From assembly GCA_047967505.1 (NCBI GenBank), contig CM106541.1: a stretch of DNA of 64,000 bases. One strand, 5' to 3'. A model generated the notes under the pieces. That model saw only the letters and a list, made by a program, of their open reading frames with translations, did no database searches and was not told the DNA's origin. The stretch is from Dipteris shenzhenensis. Taxonomy: Eukaryota; Polypodiophyta; Polypodiopsida; Gleicheniales. Both the position numbers and the translations under genes were made by a program. Below, in pieces: positions 10,774 through 20,098 of this stretch; position 1 is the stretch's first letter; each line of letters starts with the position of its first letter.

Positions 10774-11811
10774 CTAGCTTGGGGTTCTCTTCTCATCAGG
10801 AACATGAACATACGCTATGCAACCAAATACCTTCAAGTGAGAAATATCTGGTTTTTGGCCTGTATACATTTCTTCAGGCGTCATGCCATGGACAGCTGCA
10901 GTGGGGGTTCTGTTCATAATATAAACAGCAGTTGCTACTGCTTCAGCCCAAAAATAATCAGGCATGTTTTTCTCATTTAGGATCGCCCGTCCTACTTCTG
11001 CAATATGCCTGTTCTTCCTTTCTGCAACCCCATTCTGCTGAGGGGTAGACCTGCATGAGTACTTCCTTTGAATTCCCTGTTCTTTCAGATATTCACAAAA
11101 TTCTTCTGAAAAGTACTCTCCCCCTCCATCAGATCTTAGCACTTTAATATGCACACCTTTCTCTTTTTCAACCATGGCCTTAAAAGCCTTGAAATGGCTG
11201 AACACTTCACTTTTGTGCTTCATAAAATAAATCCACACCTTCCTAGTGTAGTCATCAATAAACGTCACATAATAATGGCATCCACCAATAGAAGCAGCTT
11301 TGGTTGTCCAAACATCTGAATGGATCACTTCCAAAGGTCTTTTGCTCACCTTAGCATTTTTGGGAAATGCATGTCTGGCCTGCTTACCCATTTGGCATGC
11401 TTCACATACCTTTTGCATTCCCTCAACTCTGAATTTAGGCAAACCTGCAACAATGTTTTTCGTTTGCATAGATTTCAGCCTTTGTATATTCACGTGCCCA
11501 ATGCGCTTGTGCCATATCTCAATATCTGCAATGACACCTCTCCCATGCGCAAACATAGCAGCTTTCACCTCAGGCATATCAACATCCAAGGTGAACATTC
11601 TTCCATTTTTGTTGCCTTTCGCAACCAAGCGGCATTTATTTTTCAAGTCCTCAACAAAGCATCCATCAGGATTAAATCTAACCTGCAGACCTTGCTCAAC
11701 CATCTGGCCAACTGAAACCAGGTTCTTAGTGATTTTTGGAACATGAAGTACATATGCCAAGTACTTTGTTTTGCCATCCTGCATAGCCAATGGCACTTTA
11801 CCAACCTGCAT
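10774..11811 (-). CDS. Copia A integrase ORF (frameshifted from neighbours)
   Basis: A 345-residue frame covering the end of protease, the linker (YVLHVPKITKNLVSVGQM), the HHCC zinc-binding domain (HKRIGHVNIQRL ... CEACQMGKQ) and the integrase core. In the core the three acidic residues lie in HSDVWTT, LRSDGGGEY and NGVAERKNR. It ends VPDEKRTPS and a stop where a base change of length breaks the continuation into the linker of the RT ORF. The function would be insertion of the copied DNA. It is separated from gag by a one-base difference near 11822: homologous element B reads GCGCAGTATCATCACC and A reads GCGCAGTTTATCACC. Confidence 0.85.
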   Translation of the reverse strand: MQVGKVPLAMQDGKTKYLAYVLHVPKITKNLVSVGQMVEQGLQVRFNPDGCFVEDLKNKCRLVAKGNKNGRMFTLDVDMPEVKAAMFAHGRGVIADIEIWHKRIGHVNIQRLKSMQTKNIVAGLPKFRVEGMQKVCEACQMGKQARHAFPKNAKVSKRPLEVIHSDVWTTKAASIGGCHYYVTFIDDYTRKVWIYFMKHKSEVFSHFKAFKAMVEKEKGVHIKVLRSDGGGEYFSEEFCEYLKEQGIQRKYSCRSTPQQNGVAERKNRHIAEVGRAILNEKNMPDYFWAEAVATAVYIMNRTPTAAVHGMTPEEMYTGQKPDISHLKVFGCIAYVHVPDEKRTPS

Positions 11812-12965
11812 AATTGGGTGCGCAGTTTATCACCTGTTTCAACATAACCTGGCTTATCCAAATTTCTGACATCATGAAACCACTCACCATGACTGGTCAT
11901 GTGGTTAGAGGCACCTGAATCAACATACCAAACATCATTGCAAGCTGCAGCATCTCCTGACATGGAGTTAACCATATGCTGCATCACAAAAAGGTGCTCA
12001 TTTCTGTCGTCACCATGCCCACTTGATGATGCATAGTTGCTTTGCTGCAACTTCCCACTTTTGATGTCATTCTGTTTTTTATAGCATGTATTCTCCTTGT
12101 GTCCAGGCTTTCCACAATAATAGCATTCTGTGCTGCTATTTACTTGCTGGTTCCTTTGCCATGAACCACGGCCTCTTTGGCTCCCCCTGCCTCTAGAACT
12201 ACCACGTCCTCCTCCATAGGACTGGTTTTCCTGTTGTTGCTGTTGGTTCTGATTTCCTGCACGGCCACTAGAACGGCCTCTTCCTCTACCCATGCCTCTA
12301 CCTGTATTCGAGTAGAAAGCAGTCTCTTGAGAAGTTGAGGTGGCTGAACCACCATTCCTTTGCTCTTCACTCAGCAAGAGAGCAATAAGTTCCTGAAAAT
12401 CAGGAAATGTTTCACGGACTCCAATGGATGTCCAAAATTGTGCATAATCTTTCCCAAGACCATTCAAGGTCACGGACACTAAGTCCTCATCATCAACAGG
12501 TGCTCCAATGGAGGCAAGAGAATCTGCAAGGCCTTTCACCTTCAAGGAATACTCATTTATATTCATATTTTTCCTTTGCACATTGTGCAACTCCTGCTTT
12601 AGCTGCATCTTTCGTGCTTTGGTATTTGTGCTATACAGCTTCACCAATGTATCCCATGCCTCCTTAGGCGTCTCTAGATCCTGTATATGCACAATCATAG
12701 AATCTGAAATGCTAACGAACAGCCAATATAGGCATTTTCTGGCTTTTTCATGCCATTCTTTAAAGGCCTTCAATTCAGCAGGAGTGGGAGCAGCACCCAA
12801 AACTGGTTCTGTAGTTTCACCACTGATGTAATCCCAAACTCCCTTTCCCATAAAGAAGTTTGTCATCCTGAACTTCCATGCTTGGAAGTTGTTCTTGTCA
12901 AGCTTCTCACTGACAATGGTAGACAGATTCTCAGACATTTTACAAATCACGAATTGCAACAGCAA
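11643..12965 (-). CDS. Copia A gag with protease start
   Basis: A 440-codon frame whose likely start is the second methionine, MSENLSTIVSEKLDKNN (at 12938), because that block begins other copia gags here. The first ~215 residues form the UBN2-type capsid region (FQAWKFRM, TPKEAWDTL, LTNGL/LNGLGKDYAQF). A Gly/Arg/Gln-rich segment follows, then a CCHC zinc knuckle CYYCGKPGHKENTC, then the protease block VWYVDSGASNHMT with the active-site aspartate. After ETGD the frame runs into out-of-frame residues, marking the frameshift to the integrase ORF. Confidence 0.88.
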   Translation of the reverse strand: MLLQFVICKMSENLSTIVSEKLDKNNFQAWKFRMTNFFMGKGVWDYISGETTEPVLGAAPTPAELKAFKEWHEKARKCLYWLFVSISDSMIVHIQDLETPKEAWDTLVKLYSTNTKARKMQLKQELHNVQRKNMNINEYSLKVKGLADSLASIGAPVDDEDLVSVTLNGLGKDYAQFWTSIGVRETFPDFQELIALLLSEEQRNGGSATSTSQETAFYSNTGRGMGRGRGRSSGRAGNQNQQQQQENQSYGGGRGSSRGRGSQRGRGSWQRNQQVNSSTECYYCGKPGHKENTCYKKQNDIKSGKLQQSNYASSSGHGDDRNEHLFVMQHMVNSMSGDAAACNDVWYVDSGASNHMTSHGEWFHDVRNLDKPGYVETGDKLRTQLCRLVKCHWLCRMAKQSTWHMYFMFQKSLRTWFQLARWLSKVCRLDLILMDALLRT

Positions 12966-13464
12966 CCTGTAAACACAGCAAATGCCTCAGAAGGGCAAAT
13001 AGCAAAACTTCTGCAAAGAGCCTCACAGGGGCAGATCTGCAACACTGACGAAAGTGGTATTTCACCACACAGTCACTTCCTCGTGACGATTTTGCATCAA
13101 CAGGCAACAGGCATGAATCTGCAACTCCCAATATCTCTGCACATAGGCATACGATGCAATTTCTGTGGCACCTTTCCACCGACTAGCCGCGCGGTGGTCG
13201 CACAGCAAAAACAGGGCCTTTTTCTGAGTGCCTGCGAAGAACTTCCGCCTTCAAAACGGGCCCCGAAACGTCGAGAGCGCAGCATATACTGCGCTCTCGC
13301 CGCACCGCGAAGGGCCTCTCAATCTGAAGCAGTGCACTCCTGCACTTCTGGCTGTGCTACCTGCAGAGATTTGCTCCCAAACTCGAAATAGGAAAGCTAC
13401 ACTGGTCCTCTTACCAAAACACCACAGACTTGGCTAGCTTTCTTGAGCTCCTTACCACGAACAA
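12966..13464 (-). other. Leader of copia A
   Basis: Untranslated region between primer site and gag. It aligns with the leaders of B (14936-15474), D2 (24412-24940), D1 (25306-25730) and C (49351-49867). Compared with B it lacks about 35 bases near 13268. Confidence 0.75.
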
Positions 13465-13477
13465 GGCTCTGATACCA
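13465..13477 (-). promoter_or_regulatory. Primer binding site of copia A
   Basis: GGCTCTGATACCA on the plus strand is the reverse complement of TGGTATCAGAGCC, complementary to initiator Met-tRNA, directly inside the 5' LTR. Confidence 0.9.
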
Positions 13478-13777
13478 TGTAAAGAATAAGAGAGAGAGAT
13501 AGGAGACTCAAGTTCAGCTTTCTTCACAACACACAAAAGAGAGAGGACACAAGGTTGGAGGGTGAAGCCTTTCTTCACTTTTCCACACAACAACCAAAAA
13601 CAATAGAAGAGGGAAATACCCTATATGTCAAAACCTAGAATACGTGGTTCATATGTGAACCCAAACCAAAAACATACGTGGTAGTCTAACTACACCACGA
13701 GTACAACTAACATAGGCGGTGACATAAATGATAGTCATCCAGGAGATATGTCGGGGATAGAGCTTGATATCTCAACA
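13478..13777 (-). repeat. 5' LTR of copia A
   Basis: A 300-bp LTR. On the minus strand it runs from TGTTGAGATATCAAGC to TTCTTTACA. The ends are fixed by the primer site on one side and by the abrupt switch to relic B at 13778 on the other. Confidence 0.88.
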
Positions 13778-14908
13778 CGTAATTGGGTGCGCAGTATCAT
13801 CACCTGTTTCAACATAACCTGGCTTATCCAAATTTCTAACATCATGAAACCACTCACCATGACTGGTCATGTGGTTAGAGGCACCTGAATCAACATACCA
13901 AACATCATTGCAAGCTGCAGCATCTCCTGACATGGAGTTAACCATATGCTGCATCACAAAAAGGTGCTCATTTCTATCGTCACCATGCCCACTTGATGAT
14001 GCATAGTTGCTTTGCTGCAACTTCCCACTTTTGATGTCATTCTGCTTTTTATAGCATGTATTCTCCTTGTGTCCAGGCTTTCCACAATAATAGCATTCTG
14101 TGCTGCTATTTACTTGCTGGTTCCTTTGCCATGAACCACGGCCTCTTTGGCTCCCCCTGCCTCTAGAATTACCATGTCCTCCTCCATAGGACTGGTTTTC
14201 CTGTTGTTGCTGTTGGTCCTGATTTCCTGCACGGCCACCAAAATGGCCTCTTCCTTTACCCCTGCCTCTACCTGTATTCAAGTAGAAAGTAGTCTCTTGA
14301 GAAGTTGGGGTGGCTGAACCACCATTCCTTTGCTCTTCACTCAGCAAGAGAGCAATAAGTTCCTGAAAATCAGGAAATGTTTCACTGACTCCAATGGATG
14401 TCCGAAACTGTGCATAATCTTTCCCAAGACCATTCAAGGTCACGGACACTAAGTCCTCATCATCAACAGGTGCTCCAATGGAGGCAAGAGAATCTGCAAG
14501 GCCTTTCACCTTCAAGGAATACTCATTTATATTCCGATTTTTCCTTTGCACATTGTGCAACTCCTGCTTTAGCTGCATCTTTCGTGCTTTGGTATTTGTG
14601 CTATACAGCTTCACCAATGTATCCCATGCCTCCTTAGGCGTCTCTACATCCTGTATATGCACAATCATAGAATCTGAAATGCTAACAGATAGCCAATACA
14701 GGCATTTTCTGGCTTTTTCATGCCATTCTTTAAAGGCCTTCAATTCAGCAGGAGTGGGAGCAGCACCCAAAACTGGTTCTGCAGTTTCACCACTGATGTA
14801 CTCCCAAACTCCCTTTCCCATAAGGAAGTTTGTCATCCTGAACTTCCATGCTTGGAAGTTGTTCTTGTCAAGCTTTTCACTGACAATGGTAGACAGATTC
14901 TCAGACAT
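13778..14908 (-). pseudogene. Copia B gag, open, C-terminally cut
   Basis: Start chosen at MSENLSTIVSEKLDKNN (about 14908). The frame is open through the capsid region, the Gly/Arg/Gln-rich part, the zinc knuckle CYYCGKPGHKENTC and the protease start VWYVDSGASNHMT, ending at the junction with the A LTR. It is nearly the same protein as A gag, without internal stops. Because the rest of pol is missing, it could only supply Gag. Confidence 0.75.
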
Positions 14909-15474
14909 TTTACAAATCACGAATTGCAACAACAACCTGTAAACACAGCAAATGCCTCACAAGGGCAAATAGCAAAACTTCTGCAAAAAGCCTCACGGGG
15001 GCAGATCTGCAACACTGACGAAAGTGGTATTTCACCACACAGTCACTTCCTAGTGAAGATTTTGCATCAACAGGCAACAGGCATGAATCTGCAACTCCCA
15101 ATATCTCTGCACAAAGGCATACAATGCAATTTCTGTGGCACCTTTCCACCGACTAGCTGCGCAGTGGTCGCACAGCGAAAAACAGGGCCTTTTTCTGAGT
15201 GCCTGGCGAAGAACTTCCGCCTTCAAAACGGGCCCCGAAACGGCCTCAAATCAAAAAAATAAAGTCACCGAGGGCTTTGCCCATTCCTGTAGCATATACT
15301 GTGCTCTCGCCACACCACGAAGGGCCTCTCAATCTGAAACAGTGCACTCCTGCACTTCTGGCTGTGCTACCTGCTGAGATTTGCTCCCAAACTCGAAATA
15401 GGAAAGCAACACTGGTCCTCTTACCAAGACACCACAAACTTGGCTTGCTTTCTTGAGCTCCTTACCACGAACAA

Positions 15475-15487
15475 GGCTCTGATACCA
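15475..15487 (-). promoter_or_regulatory. Primer binding site of copia B
   Basis: GGCTCTGATACCA, reverse complement of the Met-tRNA primer site, directly inside the LTR at 15488. Confidence 0.88.
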
Positions 15488-15785
15488 TGTAAAGAATAAG
15501 GGAGAGAGATAGGAGACTCAAGTTCAGCTTTCTTCACAACACACAAAAGAGAGAGGACACAAGGTTGGAGGGTGAAACCTTTCTTCACTTTTGCACACAA
15601 CAATAATACAATAGAAGAGGGAAATACCCTATATGTCAAACCCTAGAATACGTGGTTCATATGTGAACCCAAACCAAAAACATACGTGGTAGTCTAACTA
15701 CACCACGAGTACAACTAACATAGGCGGTGACATAAATGATAGTCATCCAGGAGATATATCGGGGGTAGAGCTTGATATCTCAACA
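15488..15785 (-). repeat. 5' LTR of copia B
   Basis: A 298-bp LTR homologous to A's. It differs at several positions (for example AACAATAATACAATAG where A has AACAACCAAAAACAATAG), so B is older than A's own LTR pair. Its outer end abuts a G/A-rich tract. Confidence 0.85.
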
Positions 15786-15925
15786 AGGGAAGGGAAGGGT
15801 AGGGTGAGAAAGGGGGAAGGGGAGAGGAAGGGGAGGAGAATAAGGATAGCAAGGTGAGGGAAAGGTAGAGGGGTGAGGAAGGGAAGGGGAGGGAAGGGTG
15901 GGGAGGGGAGGGGAAGGGGAAGGGG
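15786..15925. repeat. G/A-rich purine tract
   Basis: About 140 bases of irregular AGGGG/GGGAA repeats on the plus strand. Many runs of three or four G make it a candidate for G-quadruplex formation. It abuts the end of copia B. Proline/leucine-rich minus-strand ORFs across it come from the repeat. Confidence 0.85.
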
Positions 15926-16250
15926 CCTCCCTAATGCATGTTCTGGCAGCCGCAATTGCTGAGCATCGAAAAAAACAACACAAGGCATACTTCAACACTC
16001 ACAAAATGAAATCTCACAAAAAATTAACCTACATTGCTTAAAGAGACACACCTTCTTTAAAAACTTCCTTTCACACAAGTAGAGAGGGAGAAGGGTGGAG
16101 AGGGAGCACAAGTGTCAATGGGAGAGGAGCTTGGTAGGGGTGAGGAGTGTAGGGAATAGAGGAGGAAAGTGAGGTTGCTGAATATAACATGGGAGGAGAG
16201 ATTTTTGCTTTTCTCGTAATAGAGTTGTGAAAGACGGCATCGTGCGGGGT
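15926..16250. other. No recognisable gene
   Basis: Low-complexity flanking sequence with GA-rich parts. I see no domain, RNA gene or repeat boundary. Confidence 0.5.
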
Positions 16251-16400
16251 TTTAGGTTTTAGTCTCCCAACATCGCTATATAGCGACACTGGTCAGTCAT
16301 TATATAGTGACACTTATACCCTAAAAGTGTCCTTATATAGCGACACTCATATCCAAAAAGTGTCGCTATATAGCAACACTCAAGCCCCTGCAAAAAACCC
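16251..16400. repeat. Cluster of CGCTATATAGCG-type palindromes
   Basis: Four variants of a 16-base palindrome (GTCGCTATATAGCGAC and near matches such as TTATATAGTGAC) occur at about 40-base spacing, each next to AGTGT/ACACT. The same palindrome forms the subterminal repeats of the CACTA ends at 62175-62267 and 63676-63796. This is probably a remnant of a related CACTA end or MITE, although no CACTACTAC terminus is present. Confidence 0.6.
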
Positions 16401-16439
16401 TTATTTTATTTTTTTTTGCAATTGGCAGGATGCGGTTGT

Positions 16440-16578
16440 AACCACCCGATTTTTGTTTTGAATTGGAAGGGTTAGGGGTGAAAAAAAGAGAAGAAGGGGG
16501 AGAGGGGAGGGAGAAGAGAGAGGGATAGGGGCAGAGAAGTGAAGAGAGGGAGAGGGGAGAGGAAGAAGAGGGAGAGGA
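16440..16578. repeat. GA-rich tract
   Basis: About 140 bases of GGGAGAGG-like purine sequence on the plus strand, directly adjoining the partial LTR at 16579. Confidence 0.8.
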
Positions 16579-16738
16579 TGTGAAGAGAGTGGGAGAGGAA
16601 GGAGTCTCACTTGCGGCTTTCTCACATACACAATGGGGAAATATACACAAAGGTGCAAGCTGAAAATAGTTTTCCTCTTCTTAGTTGTGAAAGCCAAAAG
16701 AACTCTCTTAGTACAAAAGAATAGGTGAACCCTATATG
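16579..16738 (-). repeat. Partial extra LTR copy next to D1
   Basis: 160 bases equal to the outer part of the D-family LTR, from TGTGAAGAGAGTGGG to CCTATATGTG. The complete LTR then starts again at 16739. This is either a local duplication within the LTR through the shared TGTG, or the remains of another element into which D1 went. Confidence 0.75.
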
Positions 16739-17098
16739 TGTGAAGAGAGTGGGAGAGAAGTAAGGAGTCTCACTTGTAGCTTTCTCACATACACAATGGG
16801 GGAATACACACAAAGGTGGAGGCTAAAAATAGTTTTCCTCTTCTTAGTTGTGAAAGCCAAAAGAACTCTCTCTCTAAGTACGAAAGGAATAGACGAATCC
16901 TATATGTGGGTCTCAAACTAAACTTAGCTAGCCTAGGTGGCATAATAACTGAGCCACTAACTATAGTACCTAAAGATAGCTGTCATCCAGCTATTATTCC
17001 TGGGCGGTGTACCAACCACATCTGCAGCTAACAAGTTGGTGACATAAATGCACAACGGTCACCCTGGCATATCATGAGTGGAGCTCGATATCTCAACA
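16739..17098 (-). repeat. 3' LTR of copia D1
   Basis: About 360 bases homologous to the D2 LTRs. On the minus strand it starts TGTTGAGATATCGAGCTC, preceded by the polypurine tract at 17099-17113. Confidence 0.85.
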
Positions 17099-17113
17099 CT
17101 CCCCCTCGAGCTC
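17099..17113 (-). promoter_or_regulatory. Polypurine tract of copia D1
   Basis: Plus-strand CTCCCCCTCGAGCTC, that is a G-rich purine run on the minus strand just before the 3' LTR. Confidence 0.7.
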
Positions 17114-19740
17114 AATCCTAATTTCTACACACCAAGAAGGTCTCTGAACTTGTGCAACTTCTCTGCACCCAATGCCTTCATGAATATGTCACCTACCTGA
17201 TCCTCTGTGCTGACATAAACTAGATCAATAAAACCAACTAGAACCTTCTCCTACACATAGTGATAATGCACCTCAATGTGCTTTGTTCTAGCATGATAGA
17301 CTAGGTTATTTGCCAAGTGTATACTACTCATGTTGTCAGAATAAATGACAACTGGCCCATCTGTAGACTGATGCATATCATAAAGTAGCTTATGCAACCA
17401 AGCTACCTCACATGCAGCCCCTATACTCAACCTCTGCGCTTGACAAGGCAACTGTAGGCTATTTCTTCCTGCTCCAAGTGACTATAGCACTCCCAAAAGA
17501 GAACACATATCCACTGGTAGATTGTCTATCAGAAATACTACCAACCAAATTAGCATCAATGTATCCATGCAACTATATCTGAACCCCAGTCTCATAAAAT
17601 AGTCCATACTACAATGTGGACTTCACATATCTCAGTATGCATCTAGCAGCATCCAAATGTGATCTCCTTGGAGCCTGCATAAATTAACTTACCAACCCAA
17701 CAGCATAGCTCAAATCTGGCCTGGTAATCGTCATATAAATCAAACTTCCTACCATGCGTCTGTACATAGTAGGGTCTTCCAAAAGCTCACCTGCATCTAT
17801 GCTCAACTTCACATTCTACTCCAGAGGAACTGAAATAGGCTTACAGCCTATCATCCCATATTTGGACAGCATGTCCAATCCATACTACCTCTGCAAGAGC
17901 CATATCCCACTTGTGGATCTAATCACCTCAATGCCCAAGAAGTAACGCAGCTCTCCCAAATCCTTCAACTCAACCTTCTGCTTCAATAGCATTTTCACAT
18001 GAAGGATATCTTCATCACTATCACCTGTCATGATCAAATCATCAACATAAATGACAAGTAGCATAATACCTTTCTCTTTTTTTCTCACATAAAGTGAGAA
18101 ATCTACCGTGGAAATTTGAAAGCCAATAGTGACAAGATACTATCCTATCTTGTCAGACCATGGTCTGGGTGCTTGCTTCAAGCCTTACAAGGCTTTCTTC
18201 AACCTACAAACAAACGAACAGCATGCACATAACCTGGTGGCTGCTCCATATAGACCTCTTCTTGTGAATCACCATGTAAGAAGGCATTCTTTACATCCAT
18301 CTGATGTAAAGACCATCCCTTTGATGTAGCCATAGCAATGACTACTCTTATGGTTGCCATCCTTGCAACCGAACTGAGTGTTTCTTCATAATCAATGCCA
18401 TATGTCTGTGCATACCCCTTGACAACTAATCTTGCCTTGTATCTACTTACAAACCCATCTGCATTGTGCTTCACCTTATAGACCCACTTGCAACCAATTG
18501 CATTCTTGTCTTTAGGCAAAGGCACCGATTCCCACGTAGCATTTGCTTCCAAGGCATCCATTTCTTCATCCATGGCTTTCTCCCATTTTTCTTTTCCCAT
18601 GGCTTACTCAAAAGAAGTGGGTTCTGGTTCATGTATCACTTTGGCCATATAGGCATAGTGAATGGCTGTAAATCCATCATATTTCAGCCTATCCACAGGA
18701 TACTTAACTCTGGTAGACCTGCGCAAAATAGGCTCACTATGAGGTTCTCTCAAAACATACCTTGTCTTCCTTACTCTAGGTGTAACAATAGAAGGAATAC
18801 CCAACTCATCATCAAGGCTCTATTATGAGCCACTAGATTCACCATCGACATAAGAGTGACTTGCATTCACATCAACCATCGGCTGATCTACTTTCTCTTT
18901 TCCCTTTCATGATACTTGCATACCAATATCTGCATTGCTTTGAGGAGATTCTCCTGATTTTAATCTACCTGTCCATGGTGAAGTATGTGCACCACTGCTA
19001 GAGGACACTATAGGTCCACTAATATTTTGTTATTGCTACTGTGAATTCTGTGCAGCATTACCATTTTGTGCATCTACATCATCAATCACATTTACTGGTT
19101 TATACCAGCTGCTCATCTCATCAAAAACAACATCTTTGCTCACTGTAAACTTATGAGTAGAAGGGTTCTAGCATCTATACCCTTTTTGCTGCAAAGAATA
19201 ACCAATAAAGATGCACTTCTCAACTTTGGATCCACTTGGATCTCAACTCGTCTAGCACATGAACATACTAGGCAATGCAACCAAAAACTTTCAAATGAGA
19301 AATATCTGGTTTCCTACCAGTATACCTCTCCTCTGGCATTATGCCATGTATTGTTGCAGTGGGAGTCTTGTTCATTATGTAGATTGCTGTAGCAACTGCT
19401 TCAGCCCAATAATAATCTGGTAGGTCTTGAGCATGGCCCGAGAGACCTCTCCAATATGCCTATTTTTCCTTTCTGTAAGTCCATTTTGCAGGAGCATGGT
19501 ATGACTGCATGAATACTGTTGCTTTATGCCATGCTCCTGCAGGAACCTTGTAAACTCATTTGAGAAGTACTCTTCCCCTCCATCTGACCTTAGGCAGTTT
19601 ATTTGCAGGCATGTTTCTTTCTCAACCATAGCTTTAAAAGCTTTGAAATGCCCAAACACTTCACTTTTCTTTTTCATAAAATACACCCAAACTTTTCTAC
19701 TGTGGTCATGATGAAAGTGGTATTTGACCACACAGTCACT
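17114..19740 (-). pseudogene. Copia D1 pol remnant (integrase end, RT, RNase H)
   Basis: From right to left on the minus strand the relic encodes the integrase core (SDGGEEYFSNEF, AERKNRH-like), the linker, RT ([36 protein letters not shown]) and RNase H (TKHIEVHYHYV). Open stretches of only 60-130 codons are separated by stops. The right end of integrase is fused directly to leader sequence (GATGAAAGTGGTATTTGACC) near 19709, so everything from gag to mid-integrase is deleted. Confidence 0.85.
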
Positions 19741-19741
19741 T

Positions 19742-19746
19742 CCTAG
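19742..19746. repeat. Target site duplication CCTAG (left)
   Basis: CCTAG immediately before the D2 LTR, repeated at 25306-25310 immediately after it. Five bases is the usual copia target duplication. Confidence 0.88.
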
Positions 19747-20098
19747 TGTGAAGATAGTGGGAGAGAGGGAAGGAGTCTCACTTGTGGCTTTCTCACATGC
19801 ACAATGGGGGAATACACACATAGGTGGAGACTGAAAACAGTTTTCCTCTTCTTAGTTGTGAAAGCCAAAAGAACTCAAGTACAAAGAAATAGAAGAACCC
19901 TATATGTGGGTCTCAAACCAAACTCAACTAACTAAGGTGGCATACTAATTGAGCCACAAACTAGAGTAGATAAGGATAGCTGTCATCTAGCTATTATTCG
20001 TGGGTGGTGTACCAACCGCATCTGCAGCTAACAAGTCGGTGACATAAGTGCACAACAGTCACCCTGGCATATCGTGAGTGGAGCTCGATATCTCAACA
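19747..20098 (-). repeat. 3' LTR of copia D2
   Basis: 352 bp, TGTGAAGATAGTGGG...ATCTCAACA on the plus strand. Matched end to end with 24954-25305. Confidence 0.92.

Larger units (their letters stand above)
8338..13777 (-). mobile_element. Copia element A, nearly complete, minus strand
   Basis: Minus-strand Ty1/copia element with two LTRs, primer site, polypurine tract, gag, protease, integrase, RT and RNase H in copia order. The two LTRs differ at only about two of ~285 compared positions by my reading, so insertion is recent. Two single-base frameshifts (near 11822 and 10787) split the coding region into three long ORFs. The outer end of the 3' LTR is cut at about 8338. On the right it abuts gag/protease sequence of relic B at the point expected for an insertion into B. 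Confidence 0.85.
13778..15785 (-). mobile_element. Copia relic B (LTR, leader, gag only)
   Basis: Minus-strand relative of A that keeps its 5' LTR, primer site, leader and gag up to the protease, and then stops exactly at the outer end of A's 5' LTR. The last B bases, CGTAATTGGGTGCGCAG, correspond to CATAATTGGGTGCGCAG within A at about 11810. The simplest reading is that A inserted into B's protease region and that B's pol was later lost together with A's outer LTR end. A deletion derivative sharing an LTR with A is the alternative. Confidence 0.7.
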
